Positions 1-7,478 of a stretch of DNA of 64,000 nucleotides are shown here, piece after piece. A program made the translations under genes and the position numbers. Source of the stretch: Meiothermus ruber DSM 1279 (lineage in GTDB: Bacteria; Deinococcota; Deinococci; Deinococcales; Thermaceae); assembly GCF_000024425.1 (NCBI RefSeq), contig NC_013946.1, positions 1,364,001 through 1,428,000 of the forward strand, in the 5' to 3' direction. Below the pieces are notes generated by a model that did not search any database, was not told the origin of the DNA, and was given only the letters and a program-made list of their open reading frames with translations. Each line of letters begins with the position of its first letter. Positions within the stretch are counted from its first letter, which is position 1.

Positions 1-888
1 CTCCAGGAACCAGCTCTTGGGGGTTTTGGCCCCCCACAAGGTCTGGCGGCGGGGGTCGTTGAGGCTCCAGCGGATGGGCTCGAAATCGGGGTCTACCGTG
101 CTGTAGTCGGAGGTGTACAGCTCGATGCGGTGGCCGTCGGGGTCGCGCAGGTACAGGAAGAAGGCGTTGGAGACGCCGTGGCGTCCTGGCCCGCGCTCGA
201 TGGCCTCGGTCTCTCTGGCCCCGGCCAGAATGTCGCAGGCCCGGATGATGCTCATGGCATCGGGCATCCAGTAGGCGAAGTGGTGCAGCCGGGGGCCGGT
301 GCCGTTGGTGAGGGCCAGGTCGTGTACGTTGCCCTTGCGGTGAATCCAGGCCGCCCAGATTCGGCCGTCGTCGTCCTCGGTGTACTCCGAGAGGCGGAAG
401 GCCAGCTTATCCATGTACCAGCGGGTCATGGCCTCCACCTGCGGCGTCATCACGTTGATGTGGTCAATGCGCTGGATGCCGGGGCCTTTGTGCAGGTCGT
501 AGCGTTGCAGGAGCCAGGGGTACTTCTGGCTTTCGGCATAGAAGGCCACCGGAACCCCAAAGGGGTCTTGCAAGCGCAGCATTCTGGGCCGATCCTGCTC
601 GCTCTCCCAGCGGTGGGGGAGGCCCAGGGTCTGGGCCAGCTCGGCCAGGAGTTGCAAATCCAGTTCGCCGGCCACCCGGTAGCCCAGGTGCTTGACGCCG
701 GGTTCGGGGGCCAGCTCGAGCTTGAGGGTCCACTCGCGGTCCTCGGTGCCGCGTAGGTACAGGGCGCTCTGGCTTTCGTGCAGCACATTCAGGCCGAGTA
801 AATCTACGTAGAAGTGGCGCGAACGCTCCAGATCGGTCACGTAGAACACCCCGTGGCCGATGCGGATGATGTTGGGCATCTGGGTCAT
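1..888 (-). CDS. hpaD: 3,4-dihydroxyphenylacetate 2,3-dioxygenase (3' end beyond window)
   Basis: Extradiol ring-cleavage dioxygenase that opens homoprotocatechuate to 5-carboxymethyl-2-hydroxymuconate semialdehyde in the cytoplasm. The frame reads open from ATG at 888 to the left edge (296 codons, no stop), so the C-terminus is missing. It begins MTQMPNIIRIGHGVFYVTDL and has two vicinal-oxygen-chelate modules. The expected metal ligands of the type I extradiol family are visible as His143 (RIDHINV), His202 or His203 (RLHHFAY) and Glu256 (HRIELYTSDY). An SD-like GAGGTG lies just upstream of the ATG and only 12 nt separate it from hpaC, so it is the distal gene of the hpa operon seen here. Function is by family recognition and operon context. 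A related catechol 2,3-dioxygenase is possible but less likely beside hpaBCEG. Confidence 0.9.
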   Translation of the reverse strand, partial: MTQMPNIIRIGHGVFYVTDLERSRHFYVDLLGLNVLHESQSALYLRGTEDREWTLKLELAPEPGVKHLGYRVAGELDLQLLAELAQTLGLPHRWESEQDRPRMLRLQDPFGVPVAFYAESQKYPWLLQRYDLHKGPGIQRIDHINVMTPQVEAMTRWYMDKLAFRLSEYTEDDDGRIWAAWIHRKGNVHDLALTNGTGPRLHHFAYWMPDAMSIIRACDILAGARETEAIERGPGRHGVSNAFFLYLRDPDGHRIELYTSDYSTVDPDFEPIRWSLNDPRRQTLWGAKTPKSWFLE

Positions 889-900
889 AGTCACCTCGCT

Positions 901-1374
901 TCAGGGCAGTTGCCGGTAGCCCCGGTTCCAGTAGAGCAAGGGACGCGTCCCGCTGCTAAGTCTCACGCGTTCCACCTGCCCCACCACAATCCTGTGGGTG
1001 CCCCCCGGATAGACCGCCCAGGTTCGGCAGAAGAGCGTGGCCAGGGCCCCCTCGAGGGCCGGGGGGTCTTCGGTGGTAAGGGGCTCGTAGCCCTCGATGG
1101 GGCGTCCGGCAAAGTGGTCGGAGATGTGTTCGTGCCCCTCGGGCAGGAGGTTCACGGAAAACTGCCCCGCGCGCTCCAGAATCGGCCAGAGCTGGGCTGT
1201 CTGGTTGATGCAGACCAAGATTAAAGGCGGCTCCAGGCTCACGCTGGTAAAGCTGCTGGCGGTCATGCCTCGAGCCTCCCCCTTAAAGCGGGCGGCGATC
1301 ACCGTGACCCCGCTGGGCCAGTGGCGCATGACCTGGCGGAGCTGGTCTTGCAGGGTGGGCTGGGTGGTTTCCAT
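901..1374 (-). CDS. hpaC: 4-hydroxyphenylacetate 3-monooxygenase, flavin reductase component
   Basis: Small NAD(P)H:flavin oxidoreductase (157 aa) that supplies reduced flavin to HpaB. The protein has the flavin reductase-like split-barrel signature: GVTVIAARFKGEARGMTASSF near residues 20-40, then SLEPPLILVCIN. The open frame extends upstream to 1551 inside hpaB, but that extension is arginine/serine-rich shadow sequence. The ATG at 1374 (METTQPTLQDQL) gives the normal family length and lies 13 nt after the hpaB stop. The SD before it is weak, so translation may be coupled to hpaB. Confidence 0.9.
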   Translation of the reverse strand: METTQPTLQDQLRQVMRHWPSGVTVIAARFKGEARGMTASSFTSVSLEPPLILVCINQTAQLWPILERAGQFSVNLLPEGHEHISDHFAGRPIEGYEPLTTEDPPALEGALATLFCRTWAVYPGGTHRIVVGQVERVRLSSGTRPLLYWNRGYRQLP

Positions 1375-1387
1375 AAGGTTTCTGGGG

Positions 1388-2845
1388 CTAGTCGCTGGCC
1401 ACCACCTCCGGCTGGGCCTGGGTTTTCCAGCCCAGATACTGCCGGATGCGCTCCTTGTAGGGCTCCTTGTCGTAGACCGCGTAGAGGGTCTGGTACATGC
1501 GCACCGGGTCGCCGAAGAAGAAGCGCTCGTAGAGGGTCTGGCGTGCGCCAAAGCCGCTAATGGTCATGTCCCAGGCCAGGCGGAAGAGCTGCACGCGCTC
1601 TCTGGCTGGCAGGGTGGCCGATTGCAGGAACTTTTCCAGGTAAGGGGCCAGGGGGGAGTTGAAGTCGTGTTCGGAGGGTAGGGTGATCAGGCCCGAGGCC
1701 GCTATCTGCTGGACGATCTCGTTGATGCGGGGATAGAGCCGGGGGTACAGGTTGCGCGCCCCATCCAGGGCCCCCCGGTCGGGGCAGACCAGACCGTACT
1801 TGTTGGGCTGGGCGTCGCGCTCGGCCCGGGCCCAGAAACCCTTCATGGCCTCTAGATACACGATTATTTCGGCGATTTTTTCCTGCACGTGGGGGAAGGT
1901 GTCGGCCCCGATGGTCTCGCCCAGCAGGGAAACCAGTCCCAAAAAGGCCTCGGTCTTGGCGTTTTTGAGCACCACCACCTGGTGGGCCATGTGCATCAGG
2001 GCCCCGGTCTCGGCGTAGGCGGTGTTGCAGCGCTGCAGGTCTTTGTAGATGAAGACCCGCTCCCACGGCACAAACACATCGTCGAAGACCGTGAGGCAGT
2101 CCATCTCTTCCAGCCGGCTGCTCAAAGGGTGGTCGAAGCTCGAGTCTCCCACGGCCATGCTTTCGCGGCTGATGAAGTGCAGCCCTGGGGTGTTGGTGGG
2201 GATGGCGAAGGCCACCGCGTATTTGTCGGCCCCCGGCCCTTCCTTGAGCAGGGTGGAAGGGAAGACCAGCAGCTCATCGGCGGTGGGCAGGGTGGAGAGC
2301 ATCCGGGCCCCCCGCACCACGATGCCCTTCTCATTTTCGCTCACCACCCCCAGGGGGATGTAGGGGTCGGGCTGCTCGAGGTTGCTCTTGGCCCGGTTGA
2401 CCTGGGGGTTGGTAAGGCAGTGGGTGGTGGCGAGGTCGTTTTCGCGCACGTACTGCACGTAGCGGCGCACGTTGTCGGCATAGGCCCCAAAAAACTCGGC
2501 GCTCTGCTCAAAAGCCATCAGCACCGCATTCAGGTAGTCCGGGCAGCGCCCCATCATGCCCAGGTTGGCATCGGCCCAGAGCTTGTAGGCCGCGCTGCGC
2601 CGGGCCAGGTCTTCTTTACTGCGGGCCGGTAGCAGGCTCATAGCGTAGCGTTTACCGCCCTCTTCGTAGGTCAAAATATCGCGGTAGCGCGGGTCGTGCT
2701 GCATGTCGTACAGCTCGGCCAGGGCGTGGGTGATGCCCTTGAAGACCGGGTGGGTGGTGGGGTCTTCAACCTTTTGGCCCTTGTACCAGAGGTTGGGCGG
2801 GTTCTCTCTGAGGGCTTGTAGATACTCCTTGCCGCTGCGTGCCAT
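1388..2845 (-). CDS. hpaB: 4-hydroxyphenylacetate 3-monooxygenase, oxygenase component
   Basis: FADH2-dependent hydroxylase (485 aa) that converts 4-hydroxyphenylacetate to 3,4-dihydroxyphenylacetate with HpaC. It matches the short Thermus-type HpaB throughout, e.g. MARSGKEYLQALRENPPNLW at the N-terminus and the acyl-CoA-dehydrogenase-like FAD/substrate region around RGARMLSTLPTADELLVFPS. A GTG at 2860 would add five residues, but AGGAGG sits six bases before the ATG at 2845, so the latter is preferred. The hpaE stop lies 12 nt upstream. It is the first enzyme of the pathway although it is the fourth gene in transcription order. Confidence 0.93.
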   Translation of the reverse strand: MARSGKEYLQALRENPPNLWYKGQKVEDPTTHPVFKGITHALAELYDMQHDPRYRDILTYEEGGKRYAMSLLPARSKEDLARRSAAYKLWADANLGMMGRCPDYLNAVLMAFEQSAEFFGAYADNVRRYVQYVRENDLATTHCLTNPQVNRAKSNLEQPDPYIPLGVVSENEKGIVVRGARMLSTLPTADELLVFPSTLLKEGPGADKYAVAFAIPTNTPGLHFISRESMAVGDSSFDHPLSSRLEEMDCLTVFDDVFVPWERVFIYKDLQRCNTAYAETGALMHMAHQVVVLKNAKTEAFLGLVSLLGETIGADTFPHVQEKIAEIIVYLEAMKGFWARAERDAQPNKYGLVCPDRGALDGARNLYPRLYPRINEIVQQIAASGLITLPSEHDFNSPLAPYLEKFLQSATLPARERVQLFRLAWDMTISGFGARQTLYERFFFGDPVRMYQTLYAVYDKEPYKERIRQYLGWKTQAQPEVVASD

Positions 2846-2856
2846 GGGTGCCTCCT

Positions 2857-4374
2857 TCACTTCCCAAACTTCGGAATTGCGTGCTCGGTGAGCGGCAGGG
2901 CGATGTGCTTCAGCTCGGTGTAGAACTCCAGGCTGTGCTCGCCGCCCTCGCGGTGGGTGCCGCTCATCTTGACCCCGCCAAAGGGGGTGGGCAGGTGCCG
3001 CACGTTGTGCGAGTTGATCCAGGTCATACCGGCCTCCAGGTGCAGGGCCATGCGGTGCGCCCGGGCTACGTCCCGCGTCCAGACGTAGGAGGCCAGGCCG
3101 TACTTGGAGTCGTTGGCCTTTTGCAGGGCGTCGGCCTCGTCCTTGAAGGGGATGACGGTCAGGATGGGGCCAAAAATCTCCTCCTGGGCGATGCGGTGGT
3201 GGTTTTCGGCCACAAACAGGCCGGGCCGCACATAGTTGCCCTCGGTGCCCACCCGCTCACCGCCGAAGATGTGCTGGGACTCCTGTTTGCCAATTTCCAC
3301 GTAGCCCAGCACGCGCTGCAGGTGCTCGGGGTGGATCAGGGGGCCCACCTCGGTGTCGGGCTCGAGGGGATGCCCCACCTTGATCCGGGCAGCCCGTTCG
3401 GCCACCCGTTGCACGAACTCTTCAAAGATGCTTTCCTGCACCAGCGCCCGTGAGTTGGCGGTGCAGCGCTCGCCGTTGAAGCTATAAATCTGGAAGATGG
3501 TAGCATCCAGGGCCCGCTCGAGGTCGGCGTCCTCGAAGATGATGGCGGGGGATTTCCCGCCGAGCTCGAGGGAGAGCCGCTTGAGGTGCTCCGCGCTGTT
3601 GCGGGTGATGAGGCTGCCGGTGGTGGTCTCCCCGGTGAAGGCGATTAGGGGGATGTCCGGATGGCGCACCACCGCGTCGCCGGCCTCCTCGCCGAAGCCC
3701 TGCACCACATTGAAGACCCCCGGCGGCAGGTCGGCTTCCTGCATGATCTCCGCCAGCTTCCAGGCGGTCAGGGGCGACCACTCGGCGGGTTTCAAGACCA
3801 CCGTGTTGCCGAAAGCCAGGGCCGGGGCAATGCGCCAGGTGGAGAGCATCATGGGGGCGTTCCAGGGGGTGATGATGCCGCAGACCCCGACCGGTACGCG
3901 AATGCTGTAGTTGAGCCACTCGCTGTCCACCGGGTAGCTGCGCCCGTCCATGGCCCGCTCGGCGTACTCGGCGTAAAAGCTAAAGTTCTCGGCGGCCCGC
4001 GCCACCTGGGCCCGCACGATCCGCAGGGCCTGCCCGGCGTCCAGGCACTCCATCACCGCTAGCTCGTCGCCGTGCTTCTCCAGCACCTCGGCAATCTTGA
4101 GCAGGTATCTCTTGCGGGTTTTGGCGCTCTGTTTCCACCGGGGAAACGCTGCCTTGGCGGCTTTGGCGGCTTTGTCCACGTCCTCGGCGTGGCCCCTGTA
4201 GGCGTAGGCCAGCACCTGGTTGTTGGAGGGGTCGAGGCTCTCGAACAGCTCGCCCCGCACCCCCGGCACAAAGGCCCCGTTGATGAAGTGCGTTACGGTG
4301 TGGGTGGCAATTTTGTTCCGCACCTGCGCGATGAACTCAGGGCGGATGGCCTGGGTTTTCTCCGATACCTTCAT
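2857..4374 (-). CDS. hpaE: 5-carboxymethyl-2-hydroxymuconate semialdehyde dehydrogenase
   Basis: NAD-dependent aldehyde dehydrogenase (505 aa) that oxidises the ring-cleavage product of HpaD. Standard ALDH landmarks are visible: the substrate-channel segment ITPWNAPMMLSTWRIAPAL, the glutamate loop LSLELGGKSPAIIFEDADL, and the catalytic cysteine in FNGERCTANSRAL, with the C-terminal EIFGPILTVIPF. Assignment to HpaE rather than a generic ALDH rests on its position between hpaG and hpaB. Its ATG overlaps the hpaG stop by 4 nt (ATGA), which indicates translational coupling. Confidence 0.92.
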   Translation of the reverse strand: MKVSEKTQAIRPEFIAQVRNKIATHTVTHFINGAFVPGVRGELFESLDPSNNQVLAYAYRGHAEDVDKAAKAAKAAFPRWKQSAKTRKRYLLKIAEVLEKHGDELAVMECLDAGQALRIVRAQVARAAENFSFYAEYAERAMDGRSYPVDSEWLNYSIRVPVGVCGIITPWNAPMMLSTWRIAPALAFGNTVVLKPAEWSPLTAWKLAEIMQEADLPPGVFNVVQGFGEEAGDAVVRHPDIPLIAFTGETTTGSLITRNSAEHLKRLSLELGGKSPAIIFEDADLERALDATIFQIYSFNGERCTANSRALVQESIFEEFVQRVAERAARIKVGHPLEPDTEVGPLIHPEHLQRVLGYVEIGKQESQHIFGGERVGTEGNYVRPGLFVAENHHRIAQEEIFGPILTVIPFKDEADALQKANDSKYGLASYVWTRDVARAHRMALHLEAGMTWINSHNVRHLPTPFGGVKMSGTHREGGEHSLEFYTELKHIALPLTEHAIPKFGK

Positions 4375-5165
4375 AGCACCACCGATCTGTCCCCTTCCTG
4401 CGAAATAATCGGCTCGGCCTCCTCAGTCTCCCACTCGATGGGGTTTTCCAGCGCCCCCAGCCCTTCAATCTCCATGCGCATGAGGTCGCCGGGGTGCACC
4501 TGGGAGATGCCCTTGGGCGTGCCGGTCAGGAGTACGTCGCCCGGCTCCAGGGTCATGAAGCGGCTGATGAACTCGATAATCTCCGGTATAGAGAAAATCA
4601 TGCCCTGGGTGGTGGCCTCCTGGCGCAGCTCGTTGTTGACGTAGGCCCGCATCCGCAGGTTGTGGGGGTCGGCAATCTCGTCGGCGGTGACGTAGAAGGG
4701 CCCCAGCGGGCCGAAGGTGTCCCAGCCCTTGCCCCGGATGGGCGGGCGGAAGGTGTTGGTCACGTAATCGCGCACCACCAGGTCGTTGGCGATGGTGTAG
4801 CCCCCCACGTAGTCCAGGGCGTCCTTGGCCTTGACCCGGCGGGCGTGGCGTCCCATAATCACCGCCAGCTCGCACTCGAAGTGCATGAACCGGGCCCCCC
4901 GGGGGTAGATGACCGTGCCCTTGTGAGGCAGCAGGCTGGTGTTGGGCTTCCAGAACAAAGCCGGCTCGCTGGGGCGCTTGAGGCCAAACTCGTCGGCGTG
5001 TTCGGCAAAGTTCAGGGCCAGGGCGATCACCTTGCCGGGCTCAACCGGGAGCAACCACTGCACCGCATCGGGGTGGTGGGCCTCACCGGCATGGTCGAGC
5101 AGCATCCCGTCCTGGAGGTACCCTTCCAGGGTGCGGCCTTTGGAGATAAAGCGCGCGCGTTTCAT
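4371..5165 (-). CDS. hpaG: HpaG-type isomerase/decarboxylase (FAH family)
   Basis: Fumarylacetoacetate hydrolase-fold enzyme (264 aa), expected to act as 5-oxopent-3-ene-1,2,5-tricarboxylate decarboxylase and/or 2-hydroxyhepta-2,4-diene-1,7-dioate isomerase. The FAH core is clear: VIALALNFAEHADEFG, the metal-binding acidic stretch FMHFECELAVIMGR, YTIANDLVVRDY, and the C-terminal GDVLLTGTPKGISQVHPGD. The protein has one FAH domain, unlike the double-domain HpaG of E. coli, so whether it performs both steps cannot be read from the sequence. It lies 18 nt downstream of the aldolase gene and overlaps hpaE. Confidence 0.85.
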   Translation of the reverse strand: MKRARFISKGRTLEGYLQDGMLLDHAGEAHHPDAVQWLLPVEPGKVIALALNFAEHADEFGLKRPSEPALFWKPNTSLLPHKGTVIYPRGARFMHFECELAVIMGRHARRVKAKDALDYVGGYTIANDLVVRDYVTNTFRPPIRGKGWDTFGPLGPFYVTADEIADPHNLRMRAYVNNELRQEATTQGMIFSIPEIIEFISRFMTLEPGDVLLTGTPKGISQVHPGDLMRMEIEGLGALENPIEWETEEAEPIISQEGDRSVVL

Positions 5166-5183
5166 AAATCACCACAGCAAGGC

Positions 5184-6125
5184 TCACACGTACTGCCTGC
5201 CCGAGGGATCGGGCAGCACTTCACGGCCTTTTTGCTCCGGAGCGATCAGGCCGTAGGACTCGGCCATGCGGCGCAGCCGGGCCTCGACCTCGGGGGTGGT
5301 GGGGCCCAGGGGTTCGCGCCATTCCTTTTCGCACAGGCCCATCCAGGACAGCACGGTTTTGAGGGGGATGGGGTTGGTGTCCCAGAAGACCGCGTCGTTG
5401 GCCTCGAGGCCAAAGTAGTGCAGCTCGAGCGCCTCCTTGAAGCGGCCCTCCAGGGTGAGCTGGCACATCTGGGCGGTCTCCTTGGGCAGCCAGTTGGCCG
5501 TGGCGGCGATGGTGCCCACCGCCCCCACGCACATCATGGGGAAGGTAAGGGCCTCGAGGCCGCAGTACACGCTAAAGTCCCGCCCCACCCTGCGCAGCAG
5601 CTCCGAGACGTACTCCACGTCCTTGGAGGAGTGCTTGAGACCCACCACGTTTTTGAAGTCCCGCCGCAGACGGGCCACCGTCTCGACCTTAATCTCGACC
5701 CCAGCCCGGCCCGGAATGTTGTAGAGCACGATGGGCATCTCCGGCACGGCCTGGGCCACCTGGCCGAAAAACCGGTAGAGCCCCTCCTGGTTGGGCTTGA
5801 TGTAGTAAGGGGTGATGACCAGCGCCCCCTGCGCCCCCATCTTGTAGGCGGCCTGGGTGATCTCCAGGGTCTCGTCGAGCCGCAGGGTTCCGGTTCCGGC
5901 CAGCAGGGGCACGCGTCCCCGAATGAAGCGCAAAGCCAGCTCAATCAGGTACTTGCGCTCCTCTACGCTTAGCGTACCGGGCTCGCCGGTGGTGCCGCCC
6001 ACGCTCAGGGCGTGGGAGCCTGCTTCAATCTGCCGCTCGATGAGCCGTTCGAGCGCGCCTTCATCTATGGCACCGTTCTTAAACGGTGTGACCAGAGGTA
6101 CGATGCTGCCTTTGAACTCGACCAT
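5184..6125 (-). CDS. DHDPS/N-acetylneuraminate lyase-family aldolase of the hpa operon
   Basis: Class I (Schiff-base) aldolase of the dihydrodipicolinate synthase family, 313 aa. Family residues are in their usual places: GTTGE at 44-48, Tyr135 and Arg140 in YNIPGR, and the Schiff-base Lys164 in GLKHSS. It is the first gene of the hpa operon, with AAAGGAG before its ATG. Known DHDPS enzymes make lysine precursors, but the position suggests cleavage of 2,4-dihydroxyhept-2-ene-1,7-dioate to pyruvate and succinate semialdehyde, the job HpaI does elsewhere. No HpaI/HpcH-type aldolase was seen in the window. Family is certain; substrate is inferred. A moonlighting true DapA is the main alternative. 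Confidence 0.8.
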   Translation of the reverse strand: MVEFKGSIVPLVTPFKNGAIDEGALERLIERQIEAGSHALSVGGTTGEPGTLSVEERKYLIELALRFIRGRVPLLAGTGTLRLDETLEITQAAYKMGAQGALVITPYYIKPNQEGLYRFFGQVAQAVPEMPIVLYNIPGRAGVEIKVETVARLRRDFKNVVGLKHSSKDVEYVSELLRRVGRDFSVYCGLEALTFPMMCVGAVGTIAATANWLPKETAQMCQLTLEGRFKEALELHYFGLEANDAVFWDTNPIPLKTVLSWMGLCEKEWREPLGPTTPEVEARLRRMAESYGLIAPEQKGREVLPDPSGRQYV

Positions 6126-6152
6126 TGCGCTCCTTTGCCATATGTGAGCCAG

Positions 6153-6191
6153 GTTATAAACAGGCGGTTGTGATACTTAATATATTAAGTA
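6153..6191 (-). promoter_or_regulatory. hpa operon promoter overlapping the HpaR operator
   Basis: On the minus strand a -10-like TATAAC (6153-6158) lies 16 nt downstream of a weak -35-like TTAAGT, which is itself part of the 18-bp palindrome at 6174-6191. A bound dimer there would cover the -35 region of the aldolase-hpaG-E-B-C-D operon. Confidence 0.5.
6174..6191. promoter_or_regulatory. 18-bp perfect palindrome, probable MarR-family operator
   Basis: TACTTAATATATTAAGTA is a perfect AT-rich inverted repeat in a GC-rich genome, located between the divergent hpa operon and hpaR. Length and symmetry fit the DNA sites of MarR-family dimers such as HpaR. Regulation is inferred from position and symmetry. 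Confidence 0.7.
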
Positions 6192-6248
6192 AAACCGCGT
6201 CCTGCTTTGCAAGCCAGGGTACAATTGTCCCGATTCAAGGAACCCCCG

Positions 6249-6734
6249 ATGTCCACTGCTTCCCAAGACCCCTCCAGCCGGTTGCTCCGCGACCTCACCC
6301 ACTCGCTGCCCATGGCCCTGCTGCGCACCCGCGAGGCGGTGGTGCAGCGGTTCAGGGTGGTGCTCTCGAGGCATGGCCTGACTGAGCAACAGTGGCGCAT
6401 ATTGCGGGCGCTGGATGGGCACGAGGGGCTGGAGATATCCCTGCTGGCCGAGCAGTGCCGGATTCTTTTGCCCAGCATGACCGGCATCCTGCGGCGCATG
6501 GAGCAGCGGGGCCTGGTGCGCCGCTATGCCAACCAGGCCGATGGCCGCAGCATTCGGGTGCGCCTGACCGAGGCCGCGCAGGCCCTGGTGGAAGAGATCA
6601 AGCCCGAGGTGGTGGGGGTGTACGCCGAGATTGAGCGCATTCTGGGCCAGCGCAAGCTCGAGCAACTCTACGCCCTGCTCGAGGAGCTGGAAGCCGGTTT
6701 GCTCGAGGGCCAGGGCCGCTCTGGGGCTGTTTAG
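6249..6734 (+). CDS. hpaR: MarR-family regulator of homoprotocatechuate degradation
   Basis: Winged-helix repressor (161 aa) matching HpaR: SLPMALLRTREAVVQRFRVV, then HGLTEQQWRILRAL, the recognition region LLAEQCRILLPSMTGILRRM, and the wing region YANQADGRSIRVRLTEAAQAL. In the family it blocks hpa transcription until 4-hydroxyphenylacetate or a related aromatic binds. The start is set at 6249, with AAGGAA six bases upstream; an upstream in-frame ATG at 6207 lies too close to the TACAAT box (6220-6225) to be real. It is divergent from the hpa operon across the 18-bp palindrome, and its stop overlaps the next convergent gene by 4 bp. Confidence 0.88.
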   Translation: MSTASQDPSSRLLRDLTHSLPMALLRTREAVVQRFRVVLSRHGLTEQQWRILRALDGHEGLEISLLAEQCRILLPSMTGILRRMEQRGLVRRYANQADGRSIRVRLTEAAQALVEEIKPEVVGVYAEIERILGQRKLEQLYALLEELEAGLLEGQGRSGAV

Positions 6735-7303
6735 GCTTGCGGGGAAGAGGTCTCGAGCCGGAGTGTGCTACTAGCAGACTCAAACTCCTCGCGCAGCATG
6801 CCGAACAGATGAACGTCTTCCTTGATGCCCTGCCGGGTCTCGTGCTGGCGCAAAACCCCTTCACGCTTGAAGCCCAGCTTCTCCAAAAGACCCAGCATCC
6901 GGTTGTTGGAGCTGTGCACCTCGGCGGTGATGCGTTCCAGGCCCAGCTCCCTGAAGGCGTGCTCGAGCATCTGCAGGCCCGCGGCGTACCCCACCCCCTG
7001 CCCCCGGTGGCTCTCGTCGCCGATGGCGATGCGCAAGCGGGCCCGCTTCTCCAGCAGATTAACCTCACGCAGATCCACGAACCCCACCAGGTAACCCTCG
7101 GGCTGTTCTGGGGTGGTGATCACGATGCCTTTGCGCACCAGGTCGGCCGGGGGGTTGTTGAGCAACCTCACGAACCAGTCCTGCAACTGCTCGGCCGGGA
7201 GCCCCACCGGCCAGCCGTTGGCCAGGCAGAAGGCCTCATCCTGGCTCCACTCGAGCACGCGGGGTAGGTCGCTCATGGTTAGCGGGCGCAGGTGCACTTC
7301 CAT
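6731..7303 (-). CDS. GNAT-family N-acetyltransferase
   Basis: GCN5-related acetyltransferase of 190 aa, close to the RimJ/RimL subgroup. Visible features are the N-terminal MEVHLRPLTMSDLPRVLEWS, the acetyl-CoA loop IGDESHRGQGVGYAAGLQML (R/QxxGxG/A type), and the C-terminal SNNRMLGLLEKLGFKREGVL. The acceptor (a protein N-terminus or small amine) cannot be told. The gene is convergent with hpaR. TAAGGT lies six bases before the ATG, suggesting a leaderless transcript. Confidence 0.82.
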   Translation of the reverse strand: MEVHLRPLTMSDLPRVLEWSQDEAFCLANGWPVGLPAEQLQDWFVRLLNNPPADLVRKGIVITTPEQPEGYLVGFVDLREVNLLEKRARLRIAIGDESHRGQGVGYAAGLQMLEHAFRELGLERITAEVHSSNNRMLGLLEKLGFKREGVLRQHETRQGIKEDVHLFGMLREEFESASSTLRLETSSPQA

Positions 7304-7478
7304 GCCTACACCTTACAATGCGCGCGGTTTACCCAGCGTGAAGCCCGCCATTATTTACGCGGGTTGCTGGGGTTTTATGCTCAGGTTACGCCGGCTGCGC
7401 TTTTCAAGAAACGCCGCGCCGCTTCTGGGCCGGGCTTGCTTTGACGTTTCGTTGAGCCCAGGCTAGGCTTGAGGGGCT

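Noticed and set aside
4494-5972. 492-codon plus-strand frame across hpaG and the aldolase
   Set aside because: Antisense to two clear enzyme genes; His/Gly/Val-rich shadow composition.
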